A stretch of 64,000 nt of DNA from an uncultured Mycoplasma sp. (GTDB taxonomy: Bacteria > Bacillota_I > Bacilli_A > Mycoplasmatales > Metamycoplasmataceae), in contig CAMRBN010000001.1 in NCBI GenBank assembly GCA_947040455.1, positions 62,001 to 126,000 on the forward strand. The letters run 5' to 3'. Every line of letters begins with the position of its first letter. Position 1 is the stretch's first letter. The position numbers and the translations under genes are program-made. The notes beneath the pieces are model-generated. The model had not been told where the DNA came from and searched no databases. It saw only the letters and a list, made by a program, of their open reading frames with translations. Positions 45,832-57,161 of the stretch are shown here, one piece after another.

Positions 45832-46948
45832 TTTTCTCTAAATTTATAATGTCCATTAATGATAAATTTCCTGAAATTACATTAGCAAAATTAAAATTTG
45901 AAATTGTATTTTGAACTTGGTAATCATCATCATACAAATCTATTGATTCATTTATAGTCAATTTTATTAAACCACTTTCTTTATCTAGGTAAGCATTTTT
46001 TATCGGATTAGAAAATCCAATTAAAATATTTGATATTGAATCAATGTCCACATTCAATATCGGTATCATATCCCCTTTAAAATTGTGAGGAACTATGTAA
46101 CCTTTTTTTGAATTCAAACCAATTCCAGAATATGTATTTTCATTTTTGGCATCATAATAAGTGTTTTCGACAAAAGATATATTCCCTAAAATTCCTTTTA
46201 CAGAATCTTCTGCATTATTGGATTTGTTAAAAATAACTTTGTTCTTTTTTAAAGCATTGTGAATTTTTAGCCCTTCAATAGTTTTTGCTACAATTAATGG
46301 CGGCTCTGTTCTTGATAGATTTATAATACAAAACATATTAATATTATGCTTGCCTGAAACAATTTTTTTTGGTAATATTTTTATTTGCGATTTAACATTT
46401 TTTACAATTACTTTATTTAAATCTTGAATAAAAATAATTGAACTATATGTTTCGACCAGTAATCCTTCATCATTTATTAGAAAACTTTTATTAGATAAAT
46501 CATGTTTTTTAAGTTTAATATTTAATTCAGATATTCTTTCCCAATGAGTACCTCTATCGATTCTATTAAATGGAACATATGTGTCATACAAAGATACTTT
46601 GGCATTTATAGCTATTGCTATAGTAGAAACATCTTTGAACAAGGTTCCTTTTAAATTACTTGAAGTGATGATGATATCACTTTGTGATTTACTTTCAATA
46701 TCCGGACTCATATAATTTATTTTATTGTTCAAAGATACAACAAAACTTTTATTTGTAAATGGAATGTTTTTAATGATAATTGTAAATTTTCCATCAGTTG
46801 AATTTTTCTTAAGTACGGTTGTAATTTCTTGTTTATTTCTTCATCAAATTTTTGTTATCATTTGCTTATATTCTATTTCTTCAAAAGATGATATCTTTTG
46901 AGGATCTATTTGTTGAATTTCTTTGTGAACTATAGGAAAGTTAAGCAT
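45824..46948 (-). CDS. Conserved Mollicute-type protein of unknown function
   Basis: 374 residues, apparently soluble, beta-rich, without a signal peptide. Start ATG 46948 (MLNFPIVHKEIQQIDP); the frame has a stop just upstream. W-W-R-N near residue 35 is coded by two adjacent TGA. Several hydrophobic beta strands look like a repeated sandwich. Lacks a clear ribosome binding site but overlaps the previous gene by 8 bases, so coupling is likely. The place in the cluster corresponds to MG285. Confidence 0.65.
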
Positions 46949-47288
46949 AAAGATAAAACAAAAATGTATTTATTGCATCATTTTTCCTTTTGTAAAATGT
47001 AGATTTGGATCAATAGTCATTGCTTCAATCTTCTTTGATATTATCTAAAAATTCTTTTTGAATAATCAGTTGCTGATTTTTATCTAGTAAGTCAAAAATA
47101 CTCTCAAATATTGATTTTGATTTCAATATTTCTATTTTTTGTTCTTGTATTTTATTTTCATTCATTAGTTTTTTTCCATTTTTTTGATTTATTTCTAAAA
47201 GTTTCAATTTTTTATATAAAAGACACATCTCTTTCACAATAATTTTCTTTTTCGATAATGGTATCGATTCTATTTCTTTTATTTTCAT
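46941..47288 (-). CDS. MG284/MPN403-like protein, sigma-70 region-4-like
   Basis: 115 residues. The C-terminal half (L-L-D-K-N-Q-Q-L-I-I-Q-K-E-F-L-D, then W-S-K-S-T-F-Y-K-R-K-N-D-A-I-N-T-F-L) looks like a region-4 helix-turn-helix of the ArpU/RinA kind: first helix with a bulky turn, then S-T-F-Y-K-R-K as recognition helix. The N-terminus is a charged coil. It heads a cluster with acpP at its end. DNA binding is inference from pattern; the MG284 link is from gene order and length. Confidence 0.5.
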
Positions 47289-47355
47289 TTTTTTCTCCCA
47301 TACATTAATTCCAAAAAAAGGTGTATTTTAAATAAAAAAAATAAATTATTGAAAT

Positions 47356-47374
47356 TCATTCATTTATGAATGAA
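47356..47374. repeat. Palindrome upstream of the 47288 gene
   Basis: TTCATTCATTTATGAATGAA is close to a perfect palindrome and lies 70 bases before the sigma-like gene; it could be its operator. Weak evidence. Confidence 0.4.
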
Positions 47375-47454
47375 AAAAATAAATATAAATAATTCAAATG
47401 TTGATAACTAATAAAAATGTGTATAACTTTGATATTTCATAAAATAAAATGACA

Positions 47455-47480
47455 TAAAAAAACTATTCCATAAGAATAGC
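47455..47480 (-). terminator. Terminator of the eight-tRNA operon
   Basis: On the minus strand GCTATTC-TTATG-GAATAG followed by seven T. Confidence 0.75.
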
Positions 47481-47513
47481 ATTAATTCAATCATTAATTG
47501 GACATAAATGATA

Positions 47514-47589
47514 TGGTGGCCCCGGTAGGAATCGAACCAACGACACACAGAGCTTCAATCTGTTGCTCTACCGACTGAGCTACAGGGCC
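47514..47589 (-). tRNA. tRNA-Phe (GAA)
   Basis: Acceptor GGCCCTG/CGGGGCC, anticodon stem ACAGA/TCTGT with loop TTGAAGC, encoded CCA. Last of the eight-tRNA operon. Confidence 0.95.
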
Positions 47590-47595
47590 TAAATA

Positions 47596-47671
47596 TGGCG
47601 GTCCAGACGGGGATCGAACCCGCGATCTCCTCCGTGACAGGGAGGCGTATTAACCACTTTACCACTGGACC
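47596..47671 (-). tRNA. tRNA-Asp (GTC)
   Basis: Acceptor GGTCCAG/CTGGACC, anticodon loop CTGTCAC, encoded CCA. Confidence 0.95.
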
Positions 47672-47672
47672 A

Positions 47673-47748
47673 TGGTTGCGGAGACAGGACTCGAACCTGT
47701 GACCTTTGGATTATGAGCCCAACGAGCTACCAACTGCTCCACTCCGCG
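47673..47748 (-). tRNA. tRNA-fMet initiator (CAT)
   Basis: Starts with CGCGGAG and ends CTCCGCA-ACCA, giving the C1-A72 mismatch of initiators; anticodon loop CTCATAA. A -10-like TATTAT lies directly upstream. Confidence 0.93.
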
Positions 47749-47827
47749 ATGTTTATAATAGAAATAAAATTTTCTATTATTTTTGAAAGGCAAAAGTTAT
47801 AAGTTGGTTAAACTAATAACTTTTAAA
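47749..47827. other. Spacer with two hairpins inside the tRNA operon
   Basis: ATAATAGAAA with TTTCTATTAT, and AAAAGTTAT with ATAACTTTT, are two inverted repeats in the 79-base gap between tRNA-Ser and tRNA-fMet. They could end one transcript and begin another, or guide processing. Confidence 0.45.
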
Positions 47828-47920
47828 TGGCGGGCAATGAGGGATTCGAACCCCCGCGGGCGGTAAAGCCCCTGCTAGTTTTCAAGACTAGTCCCTTCAG
47901 CCAGACTTGGGTAATTGCCC
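47828..47920 (-). tRNA. tRNA-Ser (TGA)
   Basis: Class II, acceptor GGGCAAT/ATTGCCC, anticodon loop CTTGAAA, long variable arm, encoded CCA. Confidence 0.95.
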
Positions 47921-47925
47921 TTAAT

Positions 47926-48002
47926 TGGTGGACCCAGCTGGGCTCGAACCAGCGACCTACCGGTTATGAGCCGGGTGCTCTAACCAACTGAGCTATAGGT
48001 CC
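47926..48002 (-). tRNA. tRNA-Ile (CAT, lysidine type)
   Basis: Acceptor GGACCTA, anticodon loop CTCATAA. The CAT anticodon alone fits Met, but the GGACC acceptor and the place between tRNA-Met and tRNA-Ser match the lysidine-modified Ile tRNA of other Mollicutes. Confidence 0.8.
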
Positions 48003-48034
48003 ATTCTTCTACAACGAATATGGAATTCCAAATT

Positions 48035-48111
48035 TGGTGGCGCCAAAGGGAGTCGAACCCTTGACCTTCCGGGTATGAACCGGATGCTCTAACCAGCTGA
48101 GCTACAGCGCC
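48035..48111 (-). tRNA. tRNA-Met elongator (CAT)
   Basis: Acceptor GGCGCTG, anticodon loop TTCATAC, encoded CCA. Confidence 0.9.
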
Positions 48112-48115
48112 ATAA

Positions 48116-48192
48116 TGGTGGAGAGGAAGGGAGTCGAACCCTCTACCTCCTGCGTGCAAGGCAGGCGCTCTAGCCAGGTGAGCTACCCCCCC
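48116..48192 (-). tRNA. tRNA-Ala (TGC)
   Basis: Acceptor GGGGGGG/CCTCTCC with the G3-U70 identity pair, anticodon loop CTTGCAC, encoded CCA. Confidence 0.95.
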
Positions 48193-48199
48193 ATAATAA

Positions 48200-48276
48200 T
48201 GGTGAAGAAGACAGGATTCGAACCTGCGACCACTACGTCCCAAACGTAGTGCTCTACCAAGCTGAGCTACTTCTCC
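48200..48276 (-). tRNA. tRNA-Pro (TGG)
   Basis: Acceptor GGAGAAG/CTTCTTC, anticodon loop TTTGGGA, encoded CCA. First gene of the operon. Confidence 0.95.
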
Positions 48277-48438
48277 ATAAATTTAACATTAATAATAATG
48301 CTTTTTAATTATATATAAAAAATATTGTTTTTAAATTAAATTATTGAAATAAAAACATAATTTTATTTTTATATATGAAAAAGATGAATTTAAGCAAGAC
48401 AATAGAGTGTTGTATGTCATATAAATAATTAAACTGCT

Positions 48439-51237
48439 TTACTTTAATTCTTTATCTATTTTTCAATATCCTTTTTGCAAAGATTCAAAAATAATTGTTT
48501 TTTTCTTATTTAATTTTTTAGTTTCGCCATCTTCAAAATCACATGTTTTAATATATCAAAGCATACTTTTCCTTAAATCTTTTTCATTATAATAAGAACT
48601 TGTAATATTATCTATAAACACATCTCCAAAAATAAAATTAACTAGATCTTCTCGTTTTTCATTATTTGAATTTCCCATAGATAATTTATGAATTTGATTT
48701 ACAATACTTGGTAAAGATTTAAAGATTCCTTTTTTAGTAATTCAAAAAATATTAATAGAAATGTCTTTTTGAAATAATCTATAACCAATTCACAAACTTG
48801 CAACTACAAATCGATAATAAGATTTATAGTAAGGGTTGAATTCATTTTCTATTTTAGGGTTTATTTTTTTGAATTCTACAAATGAATTGTACAAAGTATT
48901 AGCAATAGCTAAATACAGTTTTTCAATTTTTAATATTTTTTCGACTACATCTTTAGCTATATTGAATAAATTTGATGTTAAGGAATGTTCTTTTAATTTG
49001 GGGTTATGTATATTTAATAAAATATTGTAAAAGTCGCTATTGGTTATTGATGATTTTTCAAATATCAAATTTATTACATCTGCCAAAATAAAAACATCAC
49101 TTTTATTTGTTCATATTTCAACAACTTCAGTAGATTTAAAAATGTTTCAAAAATCATTACCTGCAAAAGATCAAATGAATTCAAACAAAGACATAGAGTT
49201 TTTCTTGTCCATAAATTGTGCGGCAATTTTACTAAAAAGATTAATAATAACTTTTTGATTATTTATTTTAGCAACAATTAATTTAATAAATTGTTTAAAC
49301 AACAACACATCTTCAATTGAATAATCTTTAATCTCTAATATATTAAAAATGATTTCAGAAAAAGCATATTCAACTTGGTCATTACCAATAATATTTTCTA
49401 AAATTGATTTTAACTCAATTTTCTTGAAAAAATTATTAATAAATTTAGTTAAAAAAATCTTGATACTTTTGATATCACTAATAGTTGATAAACTATAGAA
49501 ATATGTTTTTATTAAATTAATAATAATTATTTTCATTTCTATTTCTAAAAAATTTTCAATAAGTATATCAATTAATTCAGTTTCAATAGATTTGAACCTT
49601 TTACACAAAATATTGATAGCTTTGCTCTTTATGGTTTTTTTAAGTGCTTCATTGTATTTTTCAGAATCGCTAATATTTAATAAAATAGAAATTGAAGCTT
49701 TTTCAACCAATTTTAAAAGCGTTTTATGATTAGGAATCTTGGTTATCTCTACTCCAAAATCTCTTAATAAATAAAATATATTAGTCACATCAAATAATTT
49801 ATTAACTACAATGTTTTGAAACATAGTTAAATCAATTTTTATCTTTAATTTATTATGCTTATCAATTTCATCTTGAATTTGATTAGTCACAATATCTACA
49901 TAATCACTCTTAATAAATGTACTCATTAAAATAGAAAAATATTTTTCATTTTTTAAGATTGATTTAATTTTATTTTGAGGATCTAAATTGTTTTGTTCAA
50001 TAAACAATAAAATTGAATTTAAAACACTCTTGACATTGCTAGTAGCAATTGAAGTTTCATTATAGTAAAAATATTTTTTGACACTCAACGTTCTTCTTAA
50101 GTGTAAAAATTCTTTTTCATGTAAATTATTTGATCAAAATAATTTTTCATTAGCAATTTTCGATAAGTCAATTAATTTTTTATCAGTTATATTAATTTTA
50201 GAAAAATCAAATATGTTAGCAAATTTTTGATAATCACTTTCTAAAAATTCTTTATTTACATTAGGTAAAAATGTTTTTATTTCGTCCAATGATTGATTGT
50301 AAAAATTATTTGATAAAGAAGTTTTAGCAAAAATTTCATGAGCAATTTTTTTATAACCATAATATGTTGGATGGACATCAAAAAAAACCGTTGCTAAATC
50401 AGCACTATTATCTTCTCAAAATTTCTTATTTTCAAAATTCATATAATGAATGTTGTTCTTTTTAGCAGCTTTAGAAATAACTTTGTTTAGTAAATTAATA
50501 TATTGGGAAATAATTATTCCATTTTTTTCATTAAATAAATCTTTATCAAAACTAAAAATGAGCGATAAAGTTGTAGGATAATTTACAGCCACAATATTTG
50601 CCTCAGGATTAATCCTTCTAATTTCAGCAAACATATGATTCATATTTTTTAACAATTCTTTATTTTTTTGATGGATTATTTCATCAAAGTCTTTTTTCGA
50701 TAAAACATTTTGTTTAACTGATGAAATTTCAAAAATAGGGAAATTAGCCAATCAATCATTACCACCAATTGTAACAGTAATAAAATTAGCTTCTTTTATT
50801 TTCTTTTTCAATTTATCAAAATCACGTGAATCACTTCTTCCAAACATTCCAAATTGATTATATGCACGTGATTTTTGTGGATTGTTTTCTTTTTCATCAT
50901 ATTCTTGATCTTCAATAATTTGTTTTTTAGAATTTTCATAATTATATTTTTTTGGTTCAATACCCAAGAAATATAATCAATCTACAACTCTTGTTCCTGT
51001 TAGTGAAAAATTATCAAATGTTTCAATCAATTCAGGATTTATATCATTTATTATTTTTGATAAAATTGCAGGGAAACTCATTCCACTAATTGTTTTCATG
51101 TTATCAAAATCATTGATGTTTTTCATTTCACCAGGAAAACCAACACCATATCTTGAATTAAATCCTTCGGAAATAGAATCACCAATAGCTAAATATTTAA
51201 TTTTTTCTTTTGACAAATCAATAGCTTTACTGGACAT
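48439..51237 (-). CDS. Very large SGNH/GDSL hydrolase-domain protein
   Basis: 932 residues. The first 300 form an SGNH hydrolase: block I I-G-D-S-I-S-E-G with the catalytic Ser, block III G-G-N-D-W, and block V D-V-H-P-T-Y-Y-G-Y with Asp/His. This fold cleaves lipid or acyl esters. The remaining 600 residues are a Lys/Ile/Asn-rich helical region with no recognised domain and no signal peptide or clear membrane helix. ATG 51237 follows AGAGGTG. The frame is held across more than ten TGA codons. Similar large Mollicute SGNH proteins are known; the substrate is unknown. Confidence 0.85.
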
Positions 51238-51255
51238 ATTACACCTCTTAAAAAA

Positions 51256-51810
51256 TTATAAAATATTATTAAGAAAAATAATCATTGTTTTCCCATATTT
51301 TTTGTTTTTTTCAATAATTAAATTTTGAGGAATTAATATTAAAGGAAAATTTTCTTCTTGTGTTTCAATAATTATTTGACCATATTTATTCAAAAATAAT
51401 TCTCTAGATAAAATCTCCAAAACATTGTTCAACAAATCAACATTTTTGTAAGGAGGATCTAAAAAAATAAAGTCATATTTTGTTCCTTTTTTTGAATTCA
51501 AAAAATTTATTGAATCTTGATTGTAGACATCAATATTAGTAATTGATAATTTTTCAATATTTTTCTTAATTATACTAACAGCATCTCTTGAATTATCATT
51601 ACAAATTGATTTCATAGCACCTCTCGAAACGGACTCGATAGCCATTGCTCCTGAACCTGAAAATAAATCCAAGATAATAGCACCCTCAATTTTATATTGG
51701 ATACAATTAAAAATAGATTCTCGAACTCTGTCTGTAGTTGACCTAGTATTTTTAATGTCTGGTTGGTCTAATATAGATTTTCTATATTTACCGGCAATAA
51801 TTCTTAACAT
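51256..51810 (-). CDS. rsmD: 16S rRNA (guanine-966-N2)-methyltransferase RsmD
   Basis: Methylates G966 of 16S rRNA. Features: M-L-R-I-I-A-G-K-Y-R at the start, R-S-T-T-D-R-V-R-E-S-I-F, SAM-binding D-L-F-S-G-S-G-A-M-A-I-E, and catalytic D-P-P-Y. Start chosen at ATG 51810 for the family-typical beginning; another ATG two codons upstream is possible. Divergent from upp. Confidence 0.95.
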   Translation of the reverse strand: MLRIIAGKYRKSILDQPDIKNTRSTTDRVRESIFNCIQYKIEGAIILDLFSGSGAMAIESVSRGAMKSICNDNSRDAVSIIKKNIEKLSITNIDVYNQDSINFLNSKKGTKYDFIFLDPPYKNVDLLNNVLEILSRELFLNKYGQIIIETQEENFPLILIPQNLIIEKNKKYGKTMIIFLNNIL

Positions 51811-51877
51811 AATCATTAAATAATAACATTATAAGTTATAATAAATATTAAATTAATAAGGACATAAGGAATTAATC

Positions 51878-52501
51878 ATGTTAAAAATAATCGAACACCC
51901 CCTAATCAAAACCAAATTAAGTGTTATGAGAAATTCTGAAACAGATCATACAATTTTTAGAAATAATTTGAACGAAATAGCATCTCTGATGGTTTATGAA
52001 ATCTTAAGAGATTATAAAACTAAAGAAATTAAAATAACTACTCCAACAAATCACAAAACAATTGGTTATACCTTCGACAAAGAAATAGTTATTGTTCCCA
52101 TATTAAGAGCAGGAATAGGTATGGTTCACGGAATTCAATCATTAGTTCCTCAAGCTAGAGTTGGTCATATTGGAATTTATAGAAATGAAAAAACTATGGA
52201 GGCAAATGAATATTTCTTTAAAATGCCTGATGTAAAAAATGATTCACATATTCTTGTTGTTGATCCTATGTTAGCAACCGGTGGAAGCGCGTATTATTCA
52301 ATTAAAAAATTAAAATCTGAAGGATTTACTAATATTCAATTAGTTTGTATTGTTGGTGCTCCTGAAGGTGTTGAAAAAATAAAAACAGCTTTCCCTGATG
52401 TCACAATTTATTTAGCTGCTTTGGACGAAAAATTAAACAAAGATGGATATATAGTTCCTGGTTTAGGTGATGCAGGAGATAGAATATTTGGAACTAAATA
52501 A
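51878..52501 (+). CDS. upp: Uracil phosphoribosyltransferase
   Basis: Converts uracil and PRPP to UMP in salvage. 207 residues; PRPP-binding D-P-M-L-A-T-G-G-S-A; uracil-contact region G-L-G-D-A-G-D-R-I-F-G; I-L-R-A-G-I-G-M in the middle. ATG has AAGGA in the leader. Monocistronic, with a palindrome downstream. Confidence 0.98.
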   Translation: MLKIIEHPLIKTKLSVMRNSETDHTIFRNNLNEIASLMVYEILRDYKTKEIKITTPTNHKTIGYTFDKEIVIVPILRAGIGMVHGIQSLVPQARVGHIGIYRNEKTMEANEYFFKMPDVKNDSHILVVDPMLATGGSAYYSIKKLKSEGFTNIQLVCIVGAPEGVEKIKTAFPDVTIYLAALDEKLNKDGYIVPGLGDAGDRIFGTK

Positions 52502-52528
52502 TATTATTTAACTAAATAACATAACAAA

Positions 52529-52548
52529 AACTTAAATTAATTTAAGTT
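52529..52548 (+). terminator. Palindromic hairpin after upp
   Basis: AACTTAAATTAATTTAAGTT is a perfect 20-base palindrome, followed by an AT-rich stretch; a weak terminator. Confidence 0.45.
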
Positions 52549-52564
52549 AAATATTTTAATAATA

Positions 52565-52570
52565 TATAAT
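52565..52570 (+). promoter_or_regulatory. -10 box next to ecfA1
   Basis: TATAAT ends eight bases before the ecfA1 ATG; no ribosome binding site between. Confidence 0.5.
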
Positions 52571-52578
52571 TTTAAATT

Positions 52579-53376
52579 ATGATTGAAATAAAAGAATTGA
52601 AATTTAGATATGATGGAGCGACTGAAAATGCTTTAGATGGAATTAATGTAGTTATGCCTAAAGGTAAATACATTGCCATCCTTGGTCATAATGGAAGTGG
52701 AAAATCAACGCTATCAAAATTATTGGTAGGTCTTTACAAACCCACTGAAGGTGAAATTATCATTGATGGTATTAAGATGAGAATTAATTCAATTAAAGAT
52801 ATAAGAAAAAAAATTGGAATTATTTTTCAAAACCCAGATAATCAATTTATTGGTTCCTCTGTAGAAGATGATATTGCTTTTGGCCTAGAAAATAATTGTG
52901 TACCAAGAGAAGAAATAAAAGAAAGAATAATGACATTTTCTAAAAAAGTAGGTATGAGTGATTTTCTTGAAAGAGAGCCTCACACATTATCTGGTGGACA
53001 AAAACAAAAAGTTGCAATTGCTTCAGTGTTGGCATTAAATCCTGAAATAATTATATTTGATGAAGTGACATCCATGTTAGATCCAAAAGGAAAAACAGAA
53101 GTATTGAAGTTAATTAAAGAAATTCAAGAAAAAAGAAATAAAACCTTAATTTCAATCACACATGATATGGATGAAGCTATACAAGCTGATCATCTCTTGG
53201 TATTTGCAAAAGGAAAACTCATTGCTGAAGGTAGCCCTAAAACTATCTTGAAAAATAAAGAGATAATAGAAATAGCAAAAATTGATTCTCCATTTATATA
53301 TAAATTATCTTCTAAAATCAAAGGCATCAAACCTACTTTTAATTCTAAGACATTGCTTGGTGAAATATGAAAATAA
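52579..53376 (+). CDS. ecfA1: ECF transporter ATPase EcfA1
   Basis: ATPase of the energy-coupling module that drives vitamin and metal importers. Walker A GHNGSGKST, Q-loop FQNPDNQF, signature LSGGQKQKVAIA, Walker B IIIFDEVTSMLDP. The frame passes a TGA Trp to end as G-E-I-W-K-TAA, 265 residues. It overlaps ecfA2 by 10 bases. Confidence 0.97.
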
Positions 53377-54218
53377 TAATCAAAGAAATAAGTCAAGAAT
53401 TCCTTTCTGGTATGAATGATAAATTTAAGGCTATTGATTCTATTTCTGCAGAAATCAATCAAGGTGAGTTTATCGGTGTCATCGGACACACTGGTTCAGG
53501 TAAAACAACCTTCATAGAACACTTAAATGCTTTATTAATTCCGACCAGTGGAGAATTGATTATTGACAATAAGGTTATTAAAAAATCTTGACGTAAAATT
53601 AAAAATGTCAAAGATATTAGAAAAAAAATTGGTATTGTTTTTCAATTTGCTGAATATCAATTATTTGAAGAAACTATTGAAAAAGATATTATCTTCGGTC
53701 CTACAACTATGGGAGTAGGAAAAGATGAAGCGAAAGAAATAGCGAAAGAAATAATAGTTGAAGTTGGACTACCTTTAGATTATTTATCAAAATCTCCTTT
53801 TCAATTATCAGGTGGACAAAAAAGAAGAGTTGCCTTAGCTGGAATCATGGCTATGAAACCTGATTTTTTAGTTTTTGATGAACCTACAGCTGGATTGGAT
53901 CCTGCAGGGGCAAGAGACATATTGCAATTATTTAAAAAAATGAATGAAAATGGCAAAACAATCATTATTGTTACTCATGATTTAGATAATGTATTAGAAT
54001 ATACCAATAGAACTTTGATGTTGTGTGATGGAAAATTAGTAAAAGATGGTCCTACAATTGATGTGTTAGAAGATACAGACTTTTTAATAGAAAAAGCCTT
54101 GGAACCACCAAAATTATTAGCCTTTGCTAATGAATTGAGAAAAAAAGGTGTTCCTATTTCAAAAGTCAAAACAATTGATGAACTTGCGGAACAAATAAAT
54201 ATATATATGGAAAAATAA
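53367..54218 (+). CDS. ecfA2: ECF transporter ATPase EcfA2
   Basis: Second ATPase of the ECF module, 283 residues. Walker A GHTGSGKTT, Q-loop FQFAEYQL, signature LSGGQKRRVALA, Walker B FLVFDEPTAGLDP, H-loop VTHD. One TGA Trp near residue 75. Coupled to ecfA1; ecfT follows after 27 bases. Confidence 0.97.
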
Positions 54219-54245
54219 AAATTAACAAAAGAAAGTGAGGTAAAA

Positions 54246-55121
54246 ATGAAAATAAATATTGGACGTTATGTTCATTCAAATTCAGTGATACATAAATTAG
54301 ACTCAAGAGTCAAACTTTTTGGTGCAATAGCATTTATTGTTTTAATTTTACTATCTGATACATTCTTTACTTCTTTTATTTTATTAACTCCTTTAGTTAT
54401 TGTTTTTTTAATAGCAACCAAAAAACCATTGAAATTAATTGGTATGATGTTAACTCCTTTATGAATTGGAATATTTATATTTATAATTAATATTTTTACA
54501 AATCATGCACCACCTCAAAATGAATGAAAATGAGACATGAACATATGAGTAGATGAACCATCTTGATCAATCCAAATTTCTTGAAAAACAATAGTTGATA
54601 CATTGAATATAACTTTGAGAATATACTCTATTTTATTAGTTATGACAATTTTGACATTAACTACCAAGCCAGTTTTATTAACTAAAGCTCTTGAATTTTA
54701 TTTCATGCCATTAAAACTAATGAAAATTCCTGTTAATATTTTTATTCAAATAATAACAATTGCATTAAGATTTATTCCGACATTATTAGATGAAGCTAGC
54801 AGGATACTAAAGGCTCAAGCTTCTCGTGGTGTTGACTTTTCAAATGGAAATCTTAGAACGAAAGTAAAGGCGACAATAGTTTTAATTGTTCCCTTATTTG
54901 TATCAGCATTTGCAAAAGCAGATGATTTATCAAATGCTATGGAAACAAGAGGATATGATCCATATGCTAAAAGAGTTTCTTATAGAACTTGAAACGCAAC
55001 AGTTTTAGGGGGATTTTGTTTTATGGTATTGATTGGGATAATAGTGGTGATTAGCTTAATTTTGCATGGGGTGATTCCGATTCCTCAATGATGACAAAAT
55101 ATGCCAACAAGTTTGAATTAA
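54246..55121 (+). CDS. ecfT: ECF transporter transmembrane protein EcfT
   Basis: Membrane scaffold that joins the ATPases to substrate-specific S components. 291 residues with several helices; coupling helix A-S-R-G-V-D-F-S and A-M-E-T-R-G-Y-D-P show the two A-R-G-type motifs. A central Trp-rich external loop (many TGA) precedes W-I-Q-I-S-W-K. No S component is in the window. It completes the ecfA1-A2-T operon. Confidence 0.95.
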
Positions 55122-55128
55122 TATAATT

Positions 55129-57105
55129 ATGAATGAAATTAAAAAAGAAATAAATTTACTAATCGAAAAAATTAATAAATGAGATATAGAATACTTTGAA
55201 AACGATTCGCCAACTATAAGTGATCAAATTTATGATGCTACTCTTAGAAAATTAGTGAAATTAGAAATACAATACCCAAAATATTTAATGCCTGATTCAC
55301 CCACAAACAAAGTTGGCTCAAATATTATAAATAAATTTAATAAAATTACTCACAATAAAAAAATGCTCTCTTTAGATAAAGCTTATACTCAGCAAGATAT
55401 TGAAAAATTTATCAACAATATCTTAAAGATATCACTTAATAAAAAAGAACTTTTTTATGTTGAACCTAAAATTGACGGATTGTCAATTGCATTGCAATAT
55501 GAAAATGGAAAATTAATTAAAGCAATAACTAGAGGTGATGGTTATATAGGAGAAGATGTAACAGATAATGTTTTTAATGTTATTGATGATATTCCTTCTT
55601 CTATAAATTATCAAAATAATATTGAAATAAGAGGTGAAATCTTTATAACTAAATCTGGGTTTAAAGAAATAAATAATATTGAAAATAAATTTTCTAATCC
55701 TAGAAATATGGCTAGCGGAACATTAAGACAAATTGATAAAAAAATAGTCAAATCAAGAAATCTGTCTTGTTTTGTTTATGAAATAGTATCTCCTGAATTG
55801 CATTCAATAAATAATTTTAATGATTCTTTATTGTTTTTAAAAGAGGAGGGTTTTCAAACAATATCAACAAATTTATTGACAAATAACATTGAGGAAATTA
55901 TGGAGTACATTAATGAATTTGAAAATAAGAGAGAAGAATTAGATTTTGAAACTGATGGAATAGTTATTAAATTAAATAATATTTCATATTACGAAAAACT
56001 AGGGTTTACTTCTAAGTTTCCAAAATATAATATTGCTTATAAATTCAATGATGAGTTGGTTTCCACCAAATTAATTGGCATAAGTATTTCTATTGGAAGA
56101 ACAGGGATGGTAACCTATAATGCACAATTAGAACCAACCCCTTTAAAAGGTACAATTGTTTCTGCAGCAACTTTACATAACTTCAATTATATTCACAAAT
56201 TAGGAATCAATGTTGGTGATGATGTATGAATTAAAAAAGCAGGGGAAATAATTCCTAAAGTATTTTCTCTTGCTAAGAAAAATAATGAAGATGAAGCTCA
56301 AAAAATATTAGATTGTAATTATTGTCACAAAAAATTATTTGATAACGAATTAGAAACTGATCAATTTTGTAAAAATGATTTATGTCCTGAAATTAATATT
56401 CGAAAAATTATCCATTTCACCTCCAGAAAAGGCATGGATATTTCTGGCTTAGGTGAGTCATGAATTAGAAAATTCTATGAACTTGGAATTATTAAACGAT
56501 ATCCTGACATCTATCTATTAAATGAAAAAATCATTGAAATAAAAAAAATATCTAGAATTGGAGAAAAATCTTTAAAAAATCTTTTAATGGCAATTGATAA
56601 TTCAAAACAAAATAGTTTGAGTTCTACCTTGTTTGCTATCGGGATAAATCATTTAGGTGATAGAAATTGTAAATTAGTAGCATCTCAAATTAAATCATTA
56701 GGTAATTTTATTGATTTTGATTTTACTAAATTAAATAATATTAAAGACATAGGTCCTATCACCACAAATGCATTAATTGAGTTTCAATCTAGGGAAGAAA
56801 ATATACAAGATATTGAAAAAATGATTTTATTAGGAATGAATCCTCAAGAGCAAATTAAAATTATTAATCAAAACACCTTCTTTGCCAAACATACTTTTGT
56901 CATTACAGGAAAATTTGTAATGAATCGAAATGACATAAAAAATATCATTGAAAATAGTGGCGGAAAAGTTATGTCAGCAATATCCAGTAAAATAAATTAT
57001 TTAATATGTGGAATTGATTTCGGAAACAAAAAAATCAAAGCTGAAGAATTGGGAATTAAAATAATTTATGAAGAAGCATTAATAGAATTAATAAAACAAA
57101 TATAA
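55129..57105 (+). CDS. ligA: NAD-dependent DNA ligase
   Basis: Seals nicks with NAD. 658 residues: N-terminal Ia domain, adenylated Lys in E-P-K-I-D-G-L, R-G-D-G and S-N-P-R-N motifs, a C-N-Y-C / F-C-K-N-D-L-C four-Cys zinc finger, helix-hairpin-helix and a BRCT domain (F-V-I-T-G-K-F). The ATG has no ribosome binding site; a TATAAT one base upstream is too close to serve as -10, so it is read from the ecf operon or by leader-independent starts. Confidence 0.97.
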
Positions 57106-57161
57106 AAAAATGTTAAAATTTTAAATAATCAACAAAATTATAAAAAAATAAGGACAACATA

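Noticed and set aside
47980-48243. ORF across the minus-strand tRNA genes
   Set aside because: Lies wholly within tRNA-Met, -Ala and -Pro; not protein coding.
55122-55127. TATAAT as a leaderless promoter for ligA
   Set aside because: It ends one base before the ATG, too close to place the transcription start at the codon.
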